The notes beneath the pieces were generated by a model that did not search any database, was not told the DNA's origin, and worked only from the letters and a program-made list of their open reading frames with translations. A stretch of DNA of 64,000 bases from Lathyrus oleraceus (Eukaryota > Streptophyta > Magnoliopsida > Fabales > Fabaceae), in assembly GCF_024323335.1 (NCBI RefSeq), contig NC_066579.1:243347068-243411067 (forward strand), written 5' to 3'. This document shows, in pieces, positions 1-10,667 of this stretch. The translations under genes were made by a program, and so were the position numbers. Within the stretch, counting starts at the first letter, position 1. Each line of letters starts with the position of its first letter.

Positions 1-84
1 TCATACAAAGGGTTCTACTTAATGGGTGCTACCTAAATGGAACAAGAGTCGACGGATGGAGCGCGGAGAGGAGTTACGGATAAG

Positions 85-152
85 GGTAGATGGCGATGCC
101 GGAGGCAATCGACTTACAGGTAGATGGCGATGCCTGAGGCAATCGACTTACA
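85..152. repeat. Two-copy 34-bp tandem repeat
   Basis: A 34-bp unit beginning GGTAGATGGCGATGCC at 85 is repeated at 119. I see one difference (GGAGG against TGAGG). It keeps a short frame open by chance; I see no gene. Confidence 0.85.
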
Positions 153-1916
153 AGAGGATGGATGAATGTGTGTTGGTTCTGTTAAGTTTTGAAAATGATT
201 ACTCGACGTTGGATCGAGCTTTTGATCTTATTTTGAAATGGTTATCAGATGTTCGTTTTAATTCTTGTATTAGCAGGTGACTAAAGAAATAAAGAAATAA
301 ATATTATACACTTTATGGGAGAGGGGTACATTTGTTATGAATATGGATTGTTCATGGCAAACAAACAATAAGAATATATGCCTCATACATCGTACAAGTA
401 GGCAATAGTTATCAATCAGATCGGATAAATAAACAAAATATAATCAAACCAAAGAATCAAATAATGGAGAATTTAAACAGTGCATGGGAGTATGAACATG
501 TTAAATAATCAAGCAATAGAAAGCATGAATGAGAGAAACAAGTATAAAAGATAACAGATGAATCAAACAGATGAAAATATACACACGAAGGGTCCACTGA
601 ATAATTTAATCAGGAAATGAGGTAAGGACCAAATAAAATCAAGGTAAAAGGCCTCTAATACATGGCATATGAGATGAGCAAGGAAGGATCAAAAGATCTC
701 TTCAATTGCCATAAGCAATCCCTAAGTCAAACATCAATCATAAAGAAGTCAACTGAAAATTCAAGTCAACTTAAAAAATAACAAAGAAATAGCAAATTAA
801 TCAAGAAAATTATGAAACATTAAACTAAATAAGGTGAGGTTAGGACATCATCATCCCCCAAAAAGATTTTAAAAATAATGAAAATTGGCACGTGAATTAA
901 TTAAAACAAAACATAGGTCAAACCAAAAGTCAATTAATAAGACTAGGTTAGAAATAAATCAAAAATAAATACTAAATTAATCAAGAAAATCATGAAAAAT
1001 TAAAATAAAGAAGGTGGGGTCAAGATATTATCATCCCCGAAAAATATGTTAAAAATAATGAAAATTAGTGTATAAATTAATTGAAATAAAACAGAAGTCA
1101 AATTAAAAATCCACCAACCAAACTAGGTCAAAAATAAATCCAAAATAAACTGAAAATGTGAAATAAAATTTCAAGAAAAGGTCAGGTTGACCATGAGACA
1201 GTGTTCAACCTTCTTCCCAAAAGTCAAATGCTAAAAATAATTTTAATTCATCAAAATAAAATCAATAAAAAAAGTGTGTTAAAATGGACCATTTAGAATA
1301 TATAATTAAAATAAAATATTAATATTAATAAAATACGAAAATAAAAATTATATAGAATTAAGTAAAACATTAAGAAAAGTGAAAAATATTTTTGGGTAAT
1401 TTTATGGACGAAGAAAATATTTTAAATAAGAAAAAGAAATATGAAAATGGAAGGATTAATGGTGATGAACATGGTAATCAAGCGTATATATATCAAAACA
1501 TGGCCATGGAAGAGATGATTACCTAATGGAAAATAGAAGTGGAATAGAATCTGATATGTGATGAAGCTTTTCCTCCTTGCCACGAAATTCCAATGTTCCT
1601 TTAGGGTTAGGGTTTCAGCTTCTTAAATAGGGTGGATTAGGTGTTCTCATGGGCTTTTTAATAAGTGATTTATCCATAAGAATAAAAGTGTGAAGTGAGG
1701 TGTAAAATGTTGTTATTTTGGGCCAAACTTAAGTGAATGGATGTCCAATGCATGGCCAAAAGAGGTAAAAAAACGTGACTGGTTTGTGCAGCATGCTTAG
1801 AAAATCTGATTGGGCCAGCCAGGCCCAAAATCTGCCTAGAAAATCAAGTCATGGTGCCCACTTTAAATGAATGTATCTCTCAAACCATGGATCCAAATGA
1901 GATGATTCCAAAAGGA

Positions 1917-2056
1917 TGTGAAGAAAGTATTTTCAAATAATGCCTTGAAGTGCAAGAAAATTGGCCAAGAAGTCTTGACAAATTGTTGTGAAGAAAGTAT
2001 TTTCAAATAATGCCTTGAAGTGCAAGAAAATTGGCCAAGAAGTCTTGACAAATTTT
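1917..2056. repeat. Two-copy 70-bp tandem duplication
   Basis: TGTGAAGAAAGTATTTTC at 1917 is repeated at 1987, and at least 68 bp after it are the same in both copies. It lies inside the antisense LTR-type sequence and looks like a young local duplication. Confidence 0.9.
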
Positions 2057-3060
2057 GAAGATTTTGGACTTAAAAAAATGTCTCACTTTGACTAAGCATA
2101 ACTTTCTCAATTCTAATCCAAATGGAGAAAACTTTATATCTCTAGAAAGCTTAGGACAAGAGGAACAACTTTCATGCTGGAGAAATATTCAAATGGAGCT
2201 TTTATCTTGATTCAAAAGGGACTTAAAGTGAGTGCAACGATCATGAAAACTTGCCCTAAATGGAAAGTCAACCATTTCCAAATTAAGTAACTTTTCCAAA
2301 TAAATGATTAAATGATGAATCCATGATCCAACCTTGATTAAATTTCACAGGTAGGATCCCCTTGGCATGGATTTTGAGATTCCACTCTCAAAATGTCAGG
2401 AGTTGACTTTTCTGGCCCCACAATTGACTTTTCCCAAACTGTCTGATTCTCGATTCCATTGATCAATTGAAGCACCTCTAACTCAAATAAAGAGCTGATT
2501 TTTTTGTATGTAGACCCTTGTGGACATATGGAGGGCCATGGAAAAGAGTTTCACCCAAAGAATCAGAAATAAACTGATTTTATACCAAACCCTAGTTTTA
2601 GGGCAAAATGATCAGGAACTGATTGCACTGATTGCCAATGGATCTTTCTGAGATAATTGTGAATCTTCCTAGGCCAAGATGCCTCTCTAATCATGACATG
2701 GATGAGCTCCTCTACTTCCAACCAAACATTGCCTGTTGCAAGTAGCCATGAAACCCTAATTTCTGATTAAATCCAGATGAACACTCTGATAGCTTTGAAT
2801 CCTTCACTAATGAACTGAGGACCATAATAAGATACTTGGACCCCCCTAAGACCCTTGAGACTTTTATACTTAGAAAATGAAGTCCAATTCTCAATCTTGC
2901 TTTGTGTGGGCTCCTTCTGTTAAGGAGTGATCGATCAAAACCTGATCTCAATGTCACTAATGCAGTATGCAATGAGTATGACCTAATATGATGCTAATGA
3001 AGTGTAAAACATAATCCCATGCTTCTAAGAAAAATGAAGGGTAAATTTTGGGGTATTACA

Positions 3061-4283
3061 CCGCTGAGTATCCACAATGGGAGGCCAACATTGTGCCTGT
3101 GCCGAAGAAAGATGGAAAAGTCCGCATGTGTGTTGATTATAGAGATCTGAATAAATCCAGTCCGAAAGATGATTTCCCTCTGCCACACATTGATATGTTG
3201 GTAGACAATACTGCTAAATTCAAAGTCTTTTCGTTTATGGATGGATTTTCCGGATATAATCAGACTAAGATGGCACCCGAGGATATGGAGAAGACCACAT
3301 TCATTACACCCTGGGGAACATTCTGTTATAGAGTGATGCCTTTCGGTTTAAAGAATGGTGGTGCAACTTACCAGAGAGCAATGATTACTCTTTCTCATGA
3401 TATGATGCATAAAGAGATTGAAGTTTATGTCAATGACATGATTGCTAAATCAAATGATGAAGAAGAACATGTTAAGCATTTGTTGAAGTTATTCAAGCGT
3501 TTGAGGAAGTATAAACTCCACTTGAATCCCAATAAGTGTACTTTTGGTGTTCGTTCTGGTAAGTTGTTGGGCTTTATTGTTAGTGAGAAGGGTATTGAAG
3601 TTGATCCTGCCAAGGTCAAAGCAATACAAGAGATGCCTGTGCCCAAAACTGAGAAGCAAGTCAGAGGTTTTCTCGGCCGCTTGAATTATATTTCCAGATT
3701 CATTTCCCACATGACTGCCACATGTGCGCCTATATTCAAGCTTCTTCAGAAAGATCAGTCTTGTGATTGGACCGAAGACTGCCAGAAAGCATTTGATAAT
3801 ATCAAGGAGTATCTGCTTGAGCCTCCAATTTTATCTCCGCCTGTTGAAGGAAGATCGTTGATCATGTATTTGAATGTGCTAGAAGACAATATGGGTTGTG
3901 TTCTGGGTCAGCAAGATGAGATTGGGAAGAAAGAATTTGCAATTTATTACCTTAGTAAGAAATTCACCGACTGTGAGACTCGGTATTCAATGCTTGAGAA
4001 AACTTGTTGCGCATTGACTTGGGTTGCTAAGCGTCTGCGTCAATATATGTTGAATCATACCACTTGGTTGATATCCAAAATGGATCCAATCAAGTATATA
4101 TTTGAGAAGCTTGCTTTAACTGGGAGGATTGCCCGTTGGCAGGTGTTGTTATCAGAGTATGATATCGAATACCAATCTCAGAAAGCGATCAAAGGTAGTA
4201 TCTTGGATGACCATTTGGCTCACCAACCAATTGAAGATTACCAGTCAGTACAGTATGATTTTCCTGATGAAGAGATTTTGTAG
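3061..4283 (+). pseudogene. pol: Reverse transcriptase and RNase H part of Ogre/Tat pol (element A)
   Basis: Would copy element RNA to DNA and degrade the RNA strand inside the virus-like particle. The frame enters within the RT fingers (PVPKKDGKVRMCVDYRDLN at about 3079-3135) and continues through FSFMDGFSGY and the thumb region. RNase H follows (MYLNVLEDNMGCVLGQ, then AIYYLSKKFTDCE and the RLRQYM helix). The RT catalytic box is YVND at 3426-3437 where the family has YVDD, so an essential aspartate is replaced. The frame stops at TAG 4281-4283, but the second RNase H continues in the same frame. The N-terminal end is lost at the insertion point 3060. The assignment is secure; the copy is inactive. 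Confidence 0.92.
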
Positions 4284-4739
4284 TTGAAAATGAAAGATTG
4301 TGATGAACCATTGCTAGATGAAGGGCCAGAGCCTGGTTCCCGTTGGGGCATGGTATTTGATGGAGTTGTTAATCAATATGGAAATGGCATTAGGGCAATG
4401 ATTATTACTCCTCGAGGCACGCATCTACCATTTACAACTAGATTGACTTTCAAATGTACAAACAACCTGGCAGAATATGAAGCTTGCATTATGGGGCTTG
4501 AAGAGGCCATGAATCTCAGAATTAAGTATTTGGATGTCTTCAGTGATTTGGCTTTGGTAGTGAATCATATCAAAGGAGAGTGGGTGACGAATCAACCTGG
4601 TTTAATACCATATAGAGATTATGTGAGGAGGATTTCAACTTTCTTTATAAAGGTTGAATTTCATCACATCCCTCGAGACGAAAACCGGATGGCATATGCT
4701 CTTGCAACATTGTCATCAATGATTGTAGTGAAGTATTAG
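4284..4739 (+). pseudogene. pol: Second, archaeal-type RNase H domain of Ogre/Tat pol (element A)
   Basis: In frame with the preceding RT segment and separated from it only by TAG 4281-4283. Recognisable by WGMVFDGVVNQYGNGIRAMI (first catalytic Asp region), NLAEYEACIMGLEEAM (Glu), LDVFSDLALVVNHIKGEW (Asp) and the late HIPRDENRMAYALA stretch. This extra RNase H between the gypsy RNase H and integrase marks the Tat lineage; by analogy it helps remove RNA during reverse transcription. It ends at TAG 4737-4739 and the frame then continues into the integrase zinc domain. Confidence 0.88.
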
Positions 4740-5189
4740 AATGAAGTTCCCAATTTATCTGTGATGCGTCTTGATAGGCCATCTCATGTGTTTGTTGTTG
4801 AAGAGATCAAAGACGAGAAGCCATGGTATTTCGACATCAAGTATTTCCTCCAAAGTCAAATTTACCCATCTGGGGCATCTTTGAAAGATAAGAAGACTTT
4901 GAGAAGATTAGCCGGTAATTTCTACTTGAATGATGATATACTGTACAAGAGAAACTTCGACATGGTTTTGCTCAGATGCGTGGATAGACACGAAGCAGAC
5001 TTGTTGATGACCGAAGTGCACGAAGGTTCCTTTAGTACTCATTCCAATGGACATGCAATGGCAAAGAAGGTGTTGCGAGCAGGTTACTATTGGCTGACAA
5101 TGGAATCTGGCTGTTGCAAGTTTGTGAAGAAGTGCCACAAGTGTCAAGTTTATGCTGATAAGATTCATGAGTTCCTCCGACACTTTTGA
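4740..5189 (+). pseudogene. pol: Integrase N-terminal zinc-binding segment (element A)
   Basis: Continues the RNase H frame after a nonsense codon. The HHCC zinc-binding pattern is visible: His in EVHEGSFSTHSNGH, then the Cys pair in CHKCQ at about 5133-5147, with the GYYWLTMES helix between. This domain supports integrase multimerisation and DNA binding. The frame ends at TGA 5187-5189, and the catalytic core continues in another frame from about 5186, so a small indel separates the two. Confidence 0.85.
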
Positions 5190-6064
5190 ATGTTATCTCT
5201 TCCCCATGGCCCTTCTCCATGTGGGGAATTGATATGATTGGGATGATTGAGCCCAAAGCTTCGAATGGACATTGTTTCATTTTGGTGGCAATTGATTATT
5301 TCACTAAATGGGTTGAAGTGGCATCGTACGCAAATGTGACCAAGCAAGTTGTTGTAAGGTTTATCAAGAATCAGATCATATGCCATTATGGTAGGCCCAA
5401 TAAGATCATTACTGATAATGGATCGAACTTGAATAACAATATGGTGGAAGCTCTTTGCAAAGACTTCAAGATTGTACATCATAATTCTTCTCCCTATAGA
5501 CCCAAGAGGAATGGGGCTGTTGAAGCTGCGAACAAGAACATCAAGAAGATTATTCAGAATATGGTTGTCACGTATAAGGATTGGCATGAGATGCTCCTAT
5601 ATGCTTTGCATGGGTATCGTACATATGTCCGCACTTCAACAGGGGCAACCCCTTTCTCTCTTGTGTATGGTATGGAAGCAGTGCTCCCCTTAGAGGTTGA
5701 GATTCCTTCGTTGCGTGTGCTCATGGAAGCCAAGTTGACTGAAGCAGAATGGTGTCAGACCAGGTTTGATCAATTGAATTTGATTGAAGAGAAGAGATTA
5801 GTTGGCATGTGTCATGGTCAGTTGTATCAGTAGAGGATGAAGAAAGCTTTTGATAAGAAGGTCAAACCTCGAGTGTTTAGAGAAGGTGACCTTGTGCTCA
5901 AGAAGATTTTATCGTTCAAGCCAGATTCCAGAGGAAAATGGACTCCCAATTATGAAGGCCTATATGTTGTTAAGAGAGCCTTTTCAGGCGGTGCATTGAT
6001 TCTGACAACTATGGATGGTGAAGAGTTCACTCGTCCTGTGAACACAGATGCAGTCAAGAAATAA
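5186..6064 (+). pseudogene. pol: Integrase catalytic core and C-terminus (element A)
   Basis: Would join the DNA copy to the host chromosome. The three DDE residues are visible: Asp in WGIDMIG near 5222-5242, Asp in IITDNGSN near 5407-5430, and Glu in NGAVEAANK near 5510-5536. TPFSLVYGMEAVLP follows. The C-terminal domain runs EGDLVLKKILSF to RGKWTPNYEGLYVVKRAF to TRPVNTDAVKK. A TAG at 5831-5833 splits core from C-terminus in the same frame; the final stop is TAA 6062-6064. No envelope or chromodomain-like extension follows; structured untranslated sequence starts at once. Confidence 0.9.
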
Positions 6065-6092
6065 TTCGCCTAAAAAATAAAAGAACAGCTAG

Positions 6093-6242
6093 CTAAGTTG
6101 AAAACCCGAAAGGGCGGCTTAGGAAAAAATGAGTGTCTCGGTGGATTGAAAACCCGAAAGGGCGATCTAGGCAAAAATTAGAGACATAAAAACATAAAAG
6201 AATTTCCCGATAAGTCGAGTACCCCACCCTGGGGAAACTTAT
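6093..6242 (+). other. Three post-integrase stem-loop modules (element A)
   Basis: Three stem-loops in a row, starting about 30 nt after the integrase stop. 6093-6122: CTAAGTT pairs with GGCTTAG (two G-U), inner CCC-GAAA-GGG. 6142-6169: TGGATT pairs with GATCTA, same inner CCC-GAAA-GGG. 6210-6242: ATAAGT pairs with ACTTAT around inner CCCC-ACCCT-GGGG. The second and third are followed by GCAAAAATTA-type sequence and the first by GGAAAAAAT. Equivalent modules occur at the same place in elements N and D. Confidence 0.75.
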
Positions 6243-6559
6243 GCAAAAATTAAGGATTATGGCAAGTAACTGCATTCTGCTGATCTTCAGTGATTTTGAA
6301 GACTTTGTTTGACCACAAGGGTTGATGTTAGTTCATCTTCAGTAGCGACCAAAAACACAGTGGATATCAAGATTTTGTAGAAGGATTAAGAATCGTTTGT
6401 ATTCAATGTAACCCTTTCCCATGTGAATTACCATTTTCAACTTTGTATAAATCTATGGAGTCTTGTTATTTACAGACTACCATCCTATTAAATAAAGTTG
6501 AGCTTTTATCCAATTGTTTCTACTCTCATTTACTTCAGCCAATAGTTTTAAATTTTTAT

Positions 6560-7520
6560 TGTTGGTTCTATGTGTTGACAGCAATTTTGGTAAAACCTAG
6601 AGTGTTCACATGTTGTCACAAGTTTTGTCTTGACATAAGATAACAGGTTCCTGCAGGGTGTTTAATATGTGAATGTGCAGGATTTTACTGAGATGTCAAA
6701 CCCGATGTCATGACATCTGTATACAGAACATTCAGTCTGAATGTTATGTATTGTGTGATTGCACTTTTTATTCTAATATTTGTGTGATTGATTAGATGAT
6801 TGAACGCGTCATTCAATCAGTAATTACAACCAAATTGAGTTATTTTCCAACGAGATATTATCAGCTGTCATAAGAAGATACGAATGGAAAATAGTTCTAG
6901 GCTTTTTTGATGTCCAAGCCCAGCCAAACACTTCTATAAAAAGGGCATGGAAAACTTGGTTTTGATACATAAGAATTAACGAACGAAATATTGAGAGAGA
7001 TTAAGGGTTTTATTCTTGTGTGGTCGTGTGTATTGTGAGCCATTCATTTATCCATAGATGATTGAATTGGACTGACTTTTGAGTTGTAATTTGTCCACTC
7101 TAAGCTTAGAAGCATGAGTGTGTGTTTACTTGGTTGAAGCTTTTAAGCAAGATTAATTATGTGTTCTTGAAGAGTGTCTTCTTTCATTGTAATATTTATT
7201 TTTACATCACTGCTGTGATTGAGGGGGAGTTAGTAGGATCTCATATCTAAGAGTTCTTAGATAGAAGTTACATGGGTAGAGATTAGGTGAAAAGACTGTA
7301 ACTTGAAGTTGTTTACTAAGAGTCTTTGAACTAATTCTGTTTAGTGGATTTCCTTCCTGGCTTGGTAGCCCCGAGACGTAGGTGAGTTTGCACCGAACTG
7401 GGTTAACAATTGCCTGTGTCACTTGTATTACTGTTCTTTATCTTTTATCCTGTTTATATTGTTCCGATATTAGTGTCATGACATTACCTTCGACATCTCA
7501 TATTTGATACCAGAATTTCA
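6560..7520 (+). repeat. 5' LTR of copia element 1
   Basis: 961 bp, TGTTGGTTCTATGTG...CAGAATTTCA. It matches 25446-26405 throughout with scattered substitutions. It contains back-to-back inverted repeats at 6704-6745 (GATGTCATGACATC, CTGTATACAG, then AACATTCAG pairing with CTGAATGTT) and a TATA box at 6935. Confidence 0.92.
6935..6943 (+). promoter_or_regulatory. TATA box of copia element 1 LTR
   Basis: TATAAAAAG about 375 bp into the LTR. The 3' LTR has the same sequence at 25820-25828. Transcription would be expected to start roughly 25-35 bp downstream. Confidence 0.65.
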
Positions 7521-7522
7521 AT

Positions 7523-7534
7523 TGGTTTCAGAGC
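7523..7534 (+). other. Primer-binding site of copia element 1 (mutated)
   Basis: TGGTTTCAGAGC starts two bases after the LTR. The canonical copia site complementary to initiator tRNA-Met is TGGTATCAGAGC, seen intact in copia element 2 at 40612. One base differs here. Confidence 0.85.
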
Positions 7535-7557
7535 AGGCATCCTGCTCTGGTTCTGGG

Positions 7558-8092
7558 TAAGGCTTGGAAGGCTGTTCTAAACGGCTGGGAACATCCAGTT
7601 ATTACTAAGGAAGGAGAAGTTACAACTGATAAGAAGGCTGAGGAACAATGGACCAAGGAGGAGAATGAACTAGCCCTTGGAAACTCTAAAGAATTTAATG
7701 CTATATTCAATGGGGTTGATAAGAACATCTTCAGACCGGTGAAAAACTGTGAGGTGGCTAAAGATGCTTGGAATATTCTCAAAACCACTCATGAAGGCAC
7801 CTCTAGAGTGAAGATGTCTAAATTGCAGCTGCTCACTACCAAGTTTGAAAATTTGAGGATGAAAGAAGATGAAAATATTCATGACTTTCATATGAATATC
7901 CTTGAAATTGCTACTGCCTCAGGAGCCCTGGGTGAAAAGATGTCAGATTAAAAACTAGTGAGGAAAATACTCAGGTCACTTCCCAAGAGATTTTCCATGA
8001 AAGTGACAGCCATAGAAGAATCTCAAGACATTTGCAATATGAGAGTGGATGAGCTAATTGGATCCCTCCAAACATTTGACTTAGGAATGTGT
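7558..8092 (+). pseudogene. gag: gag 5' part of copia element 1 (UBN2-type, start lost)
   Basis: Encodes the N-terminal half of the copia capsid protein. The readable protein resumes at KAWKAVLNGWEH and follows copia element 2 closely through the EVAKDAWNILKTTHEG helix region to DELIGSLQTFDLGM. Compared with element 2, the stretch with the start codon and roughly the first 40 codons is missing: the leader phrase TTCTGGGT joins AAGGCTTGG directly. TAA at 7949-7951 breaks the frame. At 8093-8097 the gene is split by element N and continues at 19311. Confidence 0.85.
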
Positions 8093-8345
8093 GATGGTGT
8101 AACACCCCAAAATTTGCCCTCCTCATTCATGCATTCATTTTTAGGTCATTTAACATTAGATACGTTGCATTTCATCATGTCAATCAGAATCAGATCCAAG
8201 AAACTTTATTAAAAAATAAAAAATGAAAAAAATAATAATAATTTTTTTTTAATTAATTAATTAATTAAATAAATAAATAAATAAAAGAAAAAATCACAGA
8301 CTTGGACCTCTCTCATTTGAGCCCACAAAGCCATGAAAATCAGGT

Positions 8346-8353
8346 TATAAAAG
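8346..8353 (+). promoter_or_regulatory. TATA box of element N LTR
   Basis: TATAAAAG followed by purine-rich AGGGAGAACAGACAG; identical in the 3' LTR at 18202-18209. Likely start of element RNA at about 8375-8385. Confidence 0.65.
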
Positions 8354-9479
8354 AGGGAGAACAGACAGAAAAAGGAAGAGAAGCAAAACACTCTGAGGTT
8401 TCCTTGGGACAAAACCTGGAGAGAAACCTGACAGAGAACTCAGAGCAGCCTCCAAACCATGAAGGGAACTCAACTGCACAGAATCACCTCTGCCTCACAT
8501 AAACCCTAAAGATTGTTTTGTAAACCTCACGGGTGCAACTCAATTTCAATCAAGCTCTCCAATCAGGTTTGCCCTTATTCCCATTACCTTTATGCTCTTA
8601 ATTTGGATCATCTGAATGTATGAGGTATGATGGATGAATTTCATTAGGTTTTTGCCCATGGGTTTTAAATGTATATGAATGTATAAATAATGCCTTGAAT
8701 GCTTAATCCTTATCGTATTTCACTAACCCTTTTGTTGAGTTTTTGTGAAGGCTCACATGACTTTTGCAGGGATAGCTCGCTGGATATTCCACTTTGCTCG
8801 TGGGATACCATTGGGATTTTTATTCTGATTGCCTTGTTGGCTCATTTACTTTATGCATGTTTGTTTTGTATGTATTCGTATCCCCACAGGTAGCGCGGTT
8901 CCTTCGTCGAGGACTGCCCTTTTGCCCTTGAGCATCCCCCAAACCCTAAAAACCAAAGCAACATGTTAACTCCTTCTACTACAGGCGAGTAAGTCACCAA
9001 AGGTCGAGCATCCGGTAGATCGCATAGTGACGTCGTTCGTCCAAAACCCAATCCATAACCCCGTAGTTAGCCGAACTACGGCTTGCTCTGATTCTCATTC
9101 CAGATGAGATACGTAGGCATAAGACGCGATGTCTTAGCGAGCACAATTACCCTTAACCCCTAGGTAGCCGAGCTACGAAGACTCTGATTCTCATATTCAG
9201 ATGAGATACGTATGCAGTGGATGCGACATCCGTGCGAGTCATTTTCTTTTGACCCCTTTTTTCTAGTAAACAACACAAGATAAACTCACACCCTTTAGAC
9301 AAGAACTACAAAAGTGGATCCCGTAGAGTACTACAGATGCGTAGGGGTGCTAATACCTTCCCTTCGCATAATCGACTCCCGAACCCAAGATTTGGTTGCG
9401 AGACCCTATCTTGTCCTTTCCTTTTTCCAGGTTTACTTCGAACATTTCCTTTCCCTCATTTGGGATAAATAACGCACGG

Positions 9480-9489
9480 TGGCGACTCT
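9480..9489 (+). other. Partial copy of the primer-binding site inside the LTR of element N
   Basis: TGGCGACTCT repeats the first ten bases of the primer-binding site at 9547 and lies 67 bp upstream, just after an AT-rich ATAAATAA phrase. The 3' LTR has it at 19241-19250. Similar partial copies sit at the same relative place in elements B, D and F. Confidence 0.75.
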
Positions 9490-9546
9490 CCTGTCTTTCT
9501 TTGCCAGTTGTTTTTTTTCGCATTCCATTTTTCAGGTTGCGTCAGC

Positions 9547-9564
9547 TGGCGACTCTGCTGGGGG
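9547..9564 (+). other. Primer-binding site of element N
   Basis: TGGCGACTCTGCTGGGGG starts two bases after the LTR end. The same site (ending GGGGA) follows the LTR of element D. A tRNA ending TCCCCAGCAGAGTCGCCA would pair; from memory Ogre elements are reported to use tRNA-Arg. Confidence 0.88.
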
Positions 9565-10667
9565 AAACGGTTTCCCTAAGCGAGTCCCTCCTAGCTTTTG
9601 TAGGTTGTTTGTTTATTGGGTGTTTATTCTTTTGTACAGTTATTTATCTTTCAGCATTTACCTGCTTTATTGCATTGTGTACATATGACTGCCGTATCTG
9701 TTGGTTCTGTTTGTGAGATGAGTTCTATACCCGAACTCGAGTGCACTTAGGATAGTAGAATGACATAGTCTTGTTGACTTGTGTGGAGTTATTCCTTAGC
9801 AAGTTGACTTACAAGCCCATTCACTTGGTGGAGGTTATGTTGAGATCAATAATGTCACACAAGTAAGTTGTGGTTAGACATTACTTTTTCCATTATAGAC
9901 CTTAGAAGCCAAGGACCTCAGTTTACCAAACCCATCTTGGCCTATTCGTAGGACGTAGTGCGAAAGTCGTTCAAGTGTAAGATTTGATACGATTGTTACG
10001 CGATACTACACTCATAAGAGTCTCTCTTGAGAATATTTTTGGAATACGAGTAGTCGTTCCTCCGATAATATCCGAAAGATGGGATTATGACTATGGCAAC
10101 CTTTTTGTAGAACATGTTTGGCAGGTTTAAACCTTAATACACTCCCTTTGGGTGGTTCTTAACCTAAACTCCATGCTCGTGACTTGCAACAAACCCTTGA
10201 TTCATGGTTGATCCGTTCAGGTATCCTTAATATCAATGAAACTTGGGTGTTGATAAGGTGTAAACCATAATCCACCAAAAATGGATGGTTGATATTAAGG
10301 ATAACATGATCCATCCCATGACCTTTGTTTGGTGTGCTTTGCTTGATCCTCTTAATTTCTCTCCAGGCAGTGCAACCTGACAGATGTTCAAGCGGATCCA
10401 ACAATTCTGATTGACATGCCATTGCATTGCATAACATCATTCGCATATTTGCATCCAACATCTCATGCTTATTCATTTGCAGGGTAATCCCTTTTTAAGG
10501 GGGGCCTTAAAATTGAATAAGCAGTGCATCGCATACCATGCATACTAACCCTTGTTTGTTTTGCAGGTGTCACCGCAGTGTCTAATGTTTGTTTCCTGTT
10601 TCAGGCAGTTATTGGTCCTAAGCGAGTTCACAGGTACCCGACAAAGGAAAACCGTCCACGACTAGGA
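9565..10667 (+). other. Untranslated leader of element N with conserved stem-loops
   Basis: No supported gene. The sequence is related to the leaders of elements B (29463-30311) and D (54631-55799). Two stem-loops stand out. GAGTTC at 9720-9725 pairs with GAACTC at 9733-9738. TATCCTTAATATCAA at 10222-10236 pairs perfectly over 15 bp with 10289-10303, enclosing a 52-nt apical region with a smaller CC/GG hairpin. Confidence 0.75.

Larger units (their letters stand above)
1..3060 (-). mobile_element. Antisense LTR-type sequence of an Ogre/Tat-like element, cut by the window edge
   Basis: No ORF of interest. Read on the minus strand, the sequence starts at 3060 with TGTAATACCCCAAAATTT, which resembles the LTR starts of the other Ty3/gypsy elements here (TGTAACACCCC at 8098, TGTAAGACCCC at 47822). 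At 3060/3061 it joins an RT reading frame abruptly, as expected for an insertion; CCGCT at 3061-3065 would be one copy of the target duplication. The rest is AT-rich, with AAATTTGG- and TTGACTTTT-type phrases also seen in the other long LTRs. The inner end is not in the window, so I cannot tell a solo LTR from one end of a full element. Confidence 0.6.
3061..6559 (+). mobile_element. Ogre/Tat Ty3/gypsy element A, left part (pol and start of 3' UTR)
   Basis: Holds the order RT, RNase H, second (archaeal-type) RNase H, integrase. That order with two RNase H domains is characteristic of the Tat/Ogre lineage of Ty3/gypsy elements. The 5' side is cut inside RT by the antisense insertion at 3060. 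The 3' side is interrupted at 6559/6560 by copia element 1, and the same element resumes at 26411 after a TTTAT target duplication. Gag, protease and the 5' LTR of this copy are outside the window or lost. Confidence 0.85.
8098..9544 (+). repeat. 5' LTR of element N
   Basis: 1447 bp, TG...CA. Partner LTR is 17911-19305 (1395 bp). The two differ by scattered substitutions, a longer A-rich patch in the 3' LTR, and an extra stretch of about 96 bp here (9086-9181) lying between two copies of CTCTGATTCTCAT. The 3' LTR has a single copy of that phrase, so it probably lost the segment, or this LTR gained it, by repeat recombination. Confidence 0.92.

Noticed and set aside
8302..8502. 66-codon frame repeated at 18158 as a possible small gene
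   Set aside because: It lies in both LTRs of N just around the TATA box and RNA start; duplicated because it is LTR sequence.
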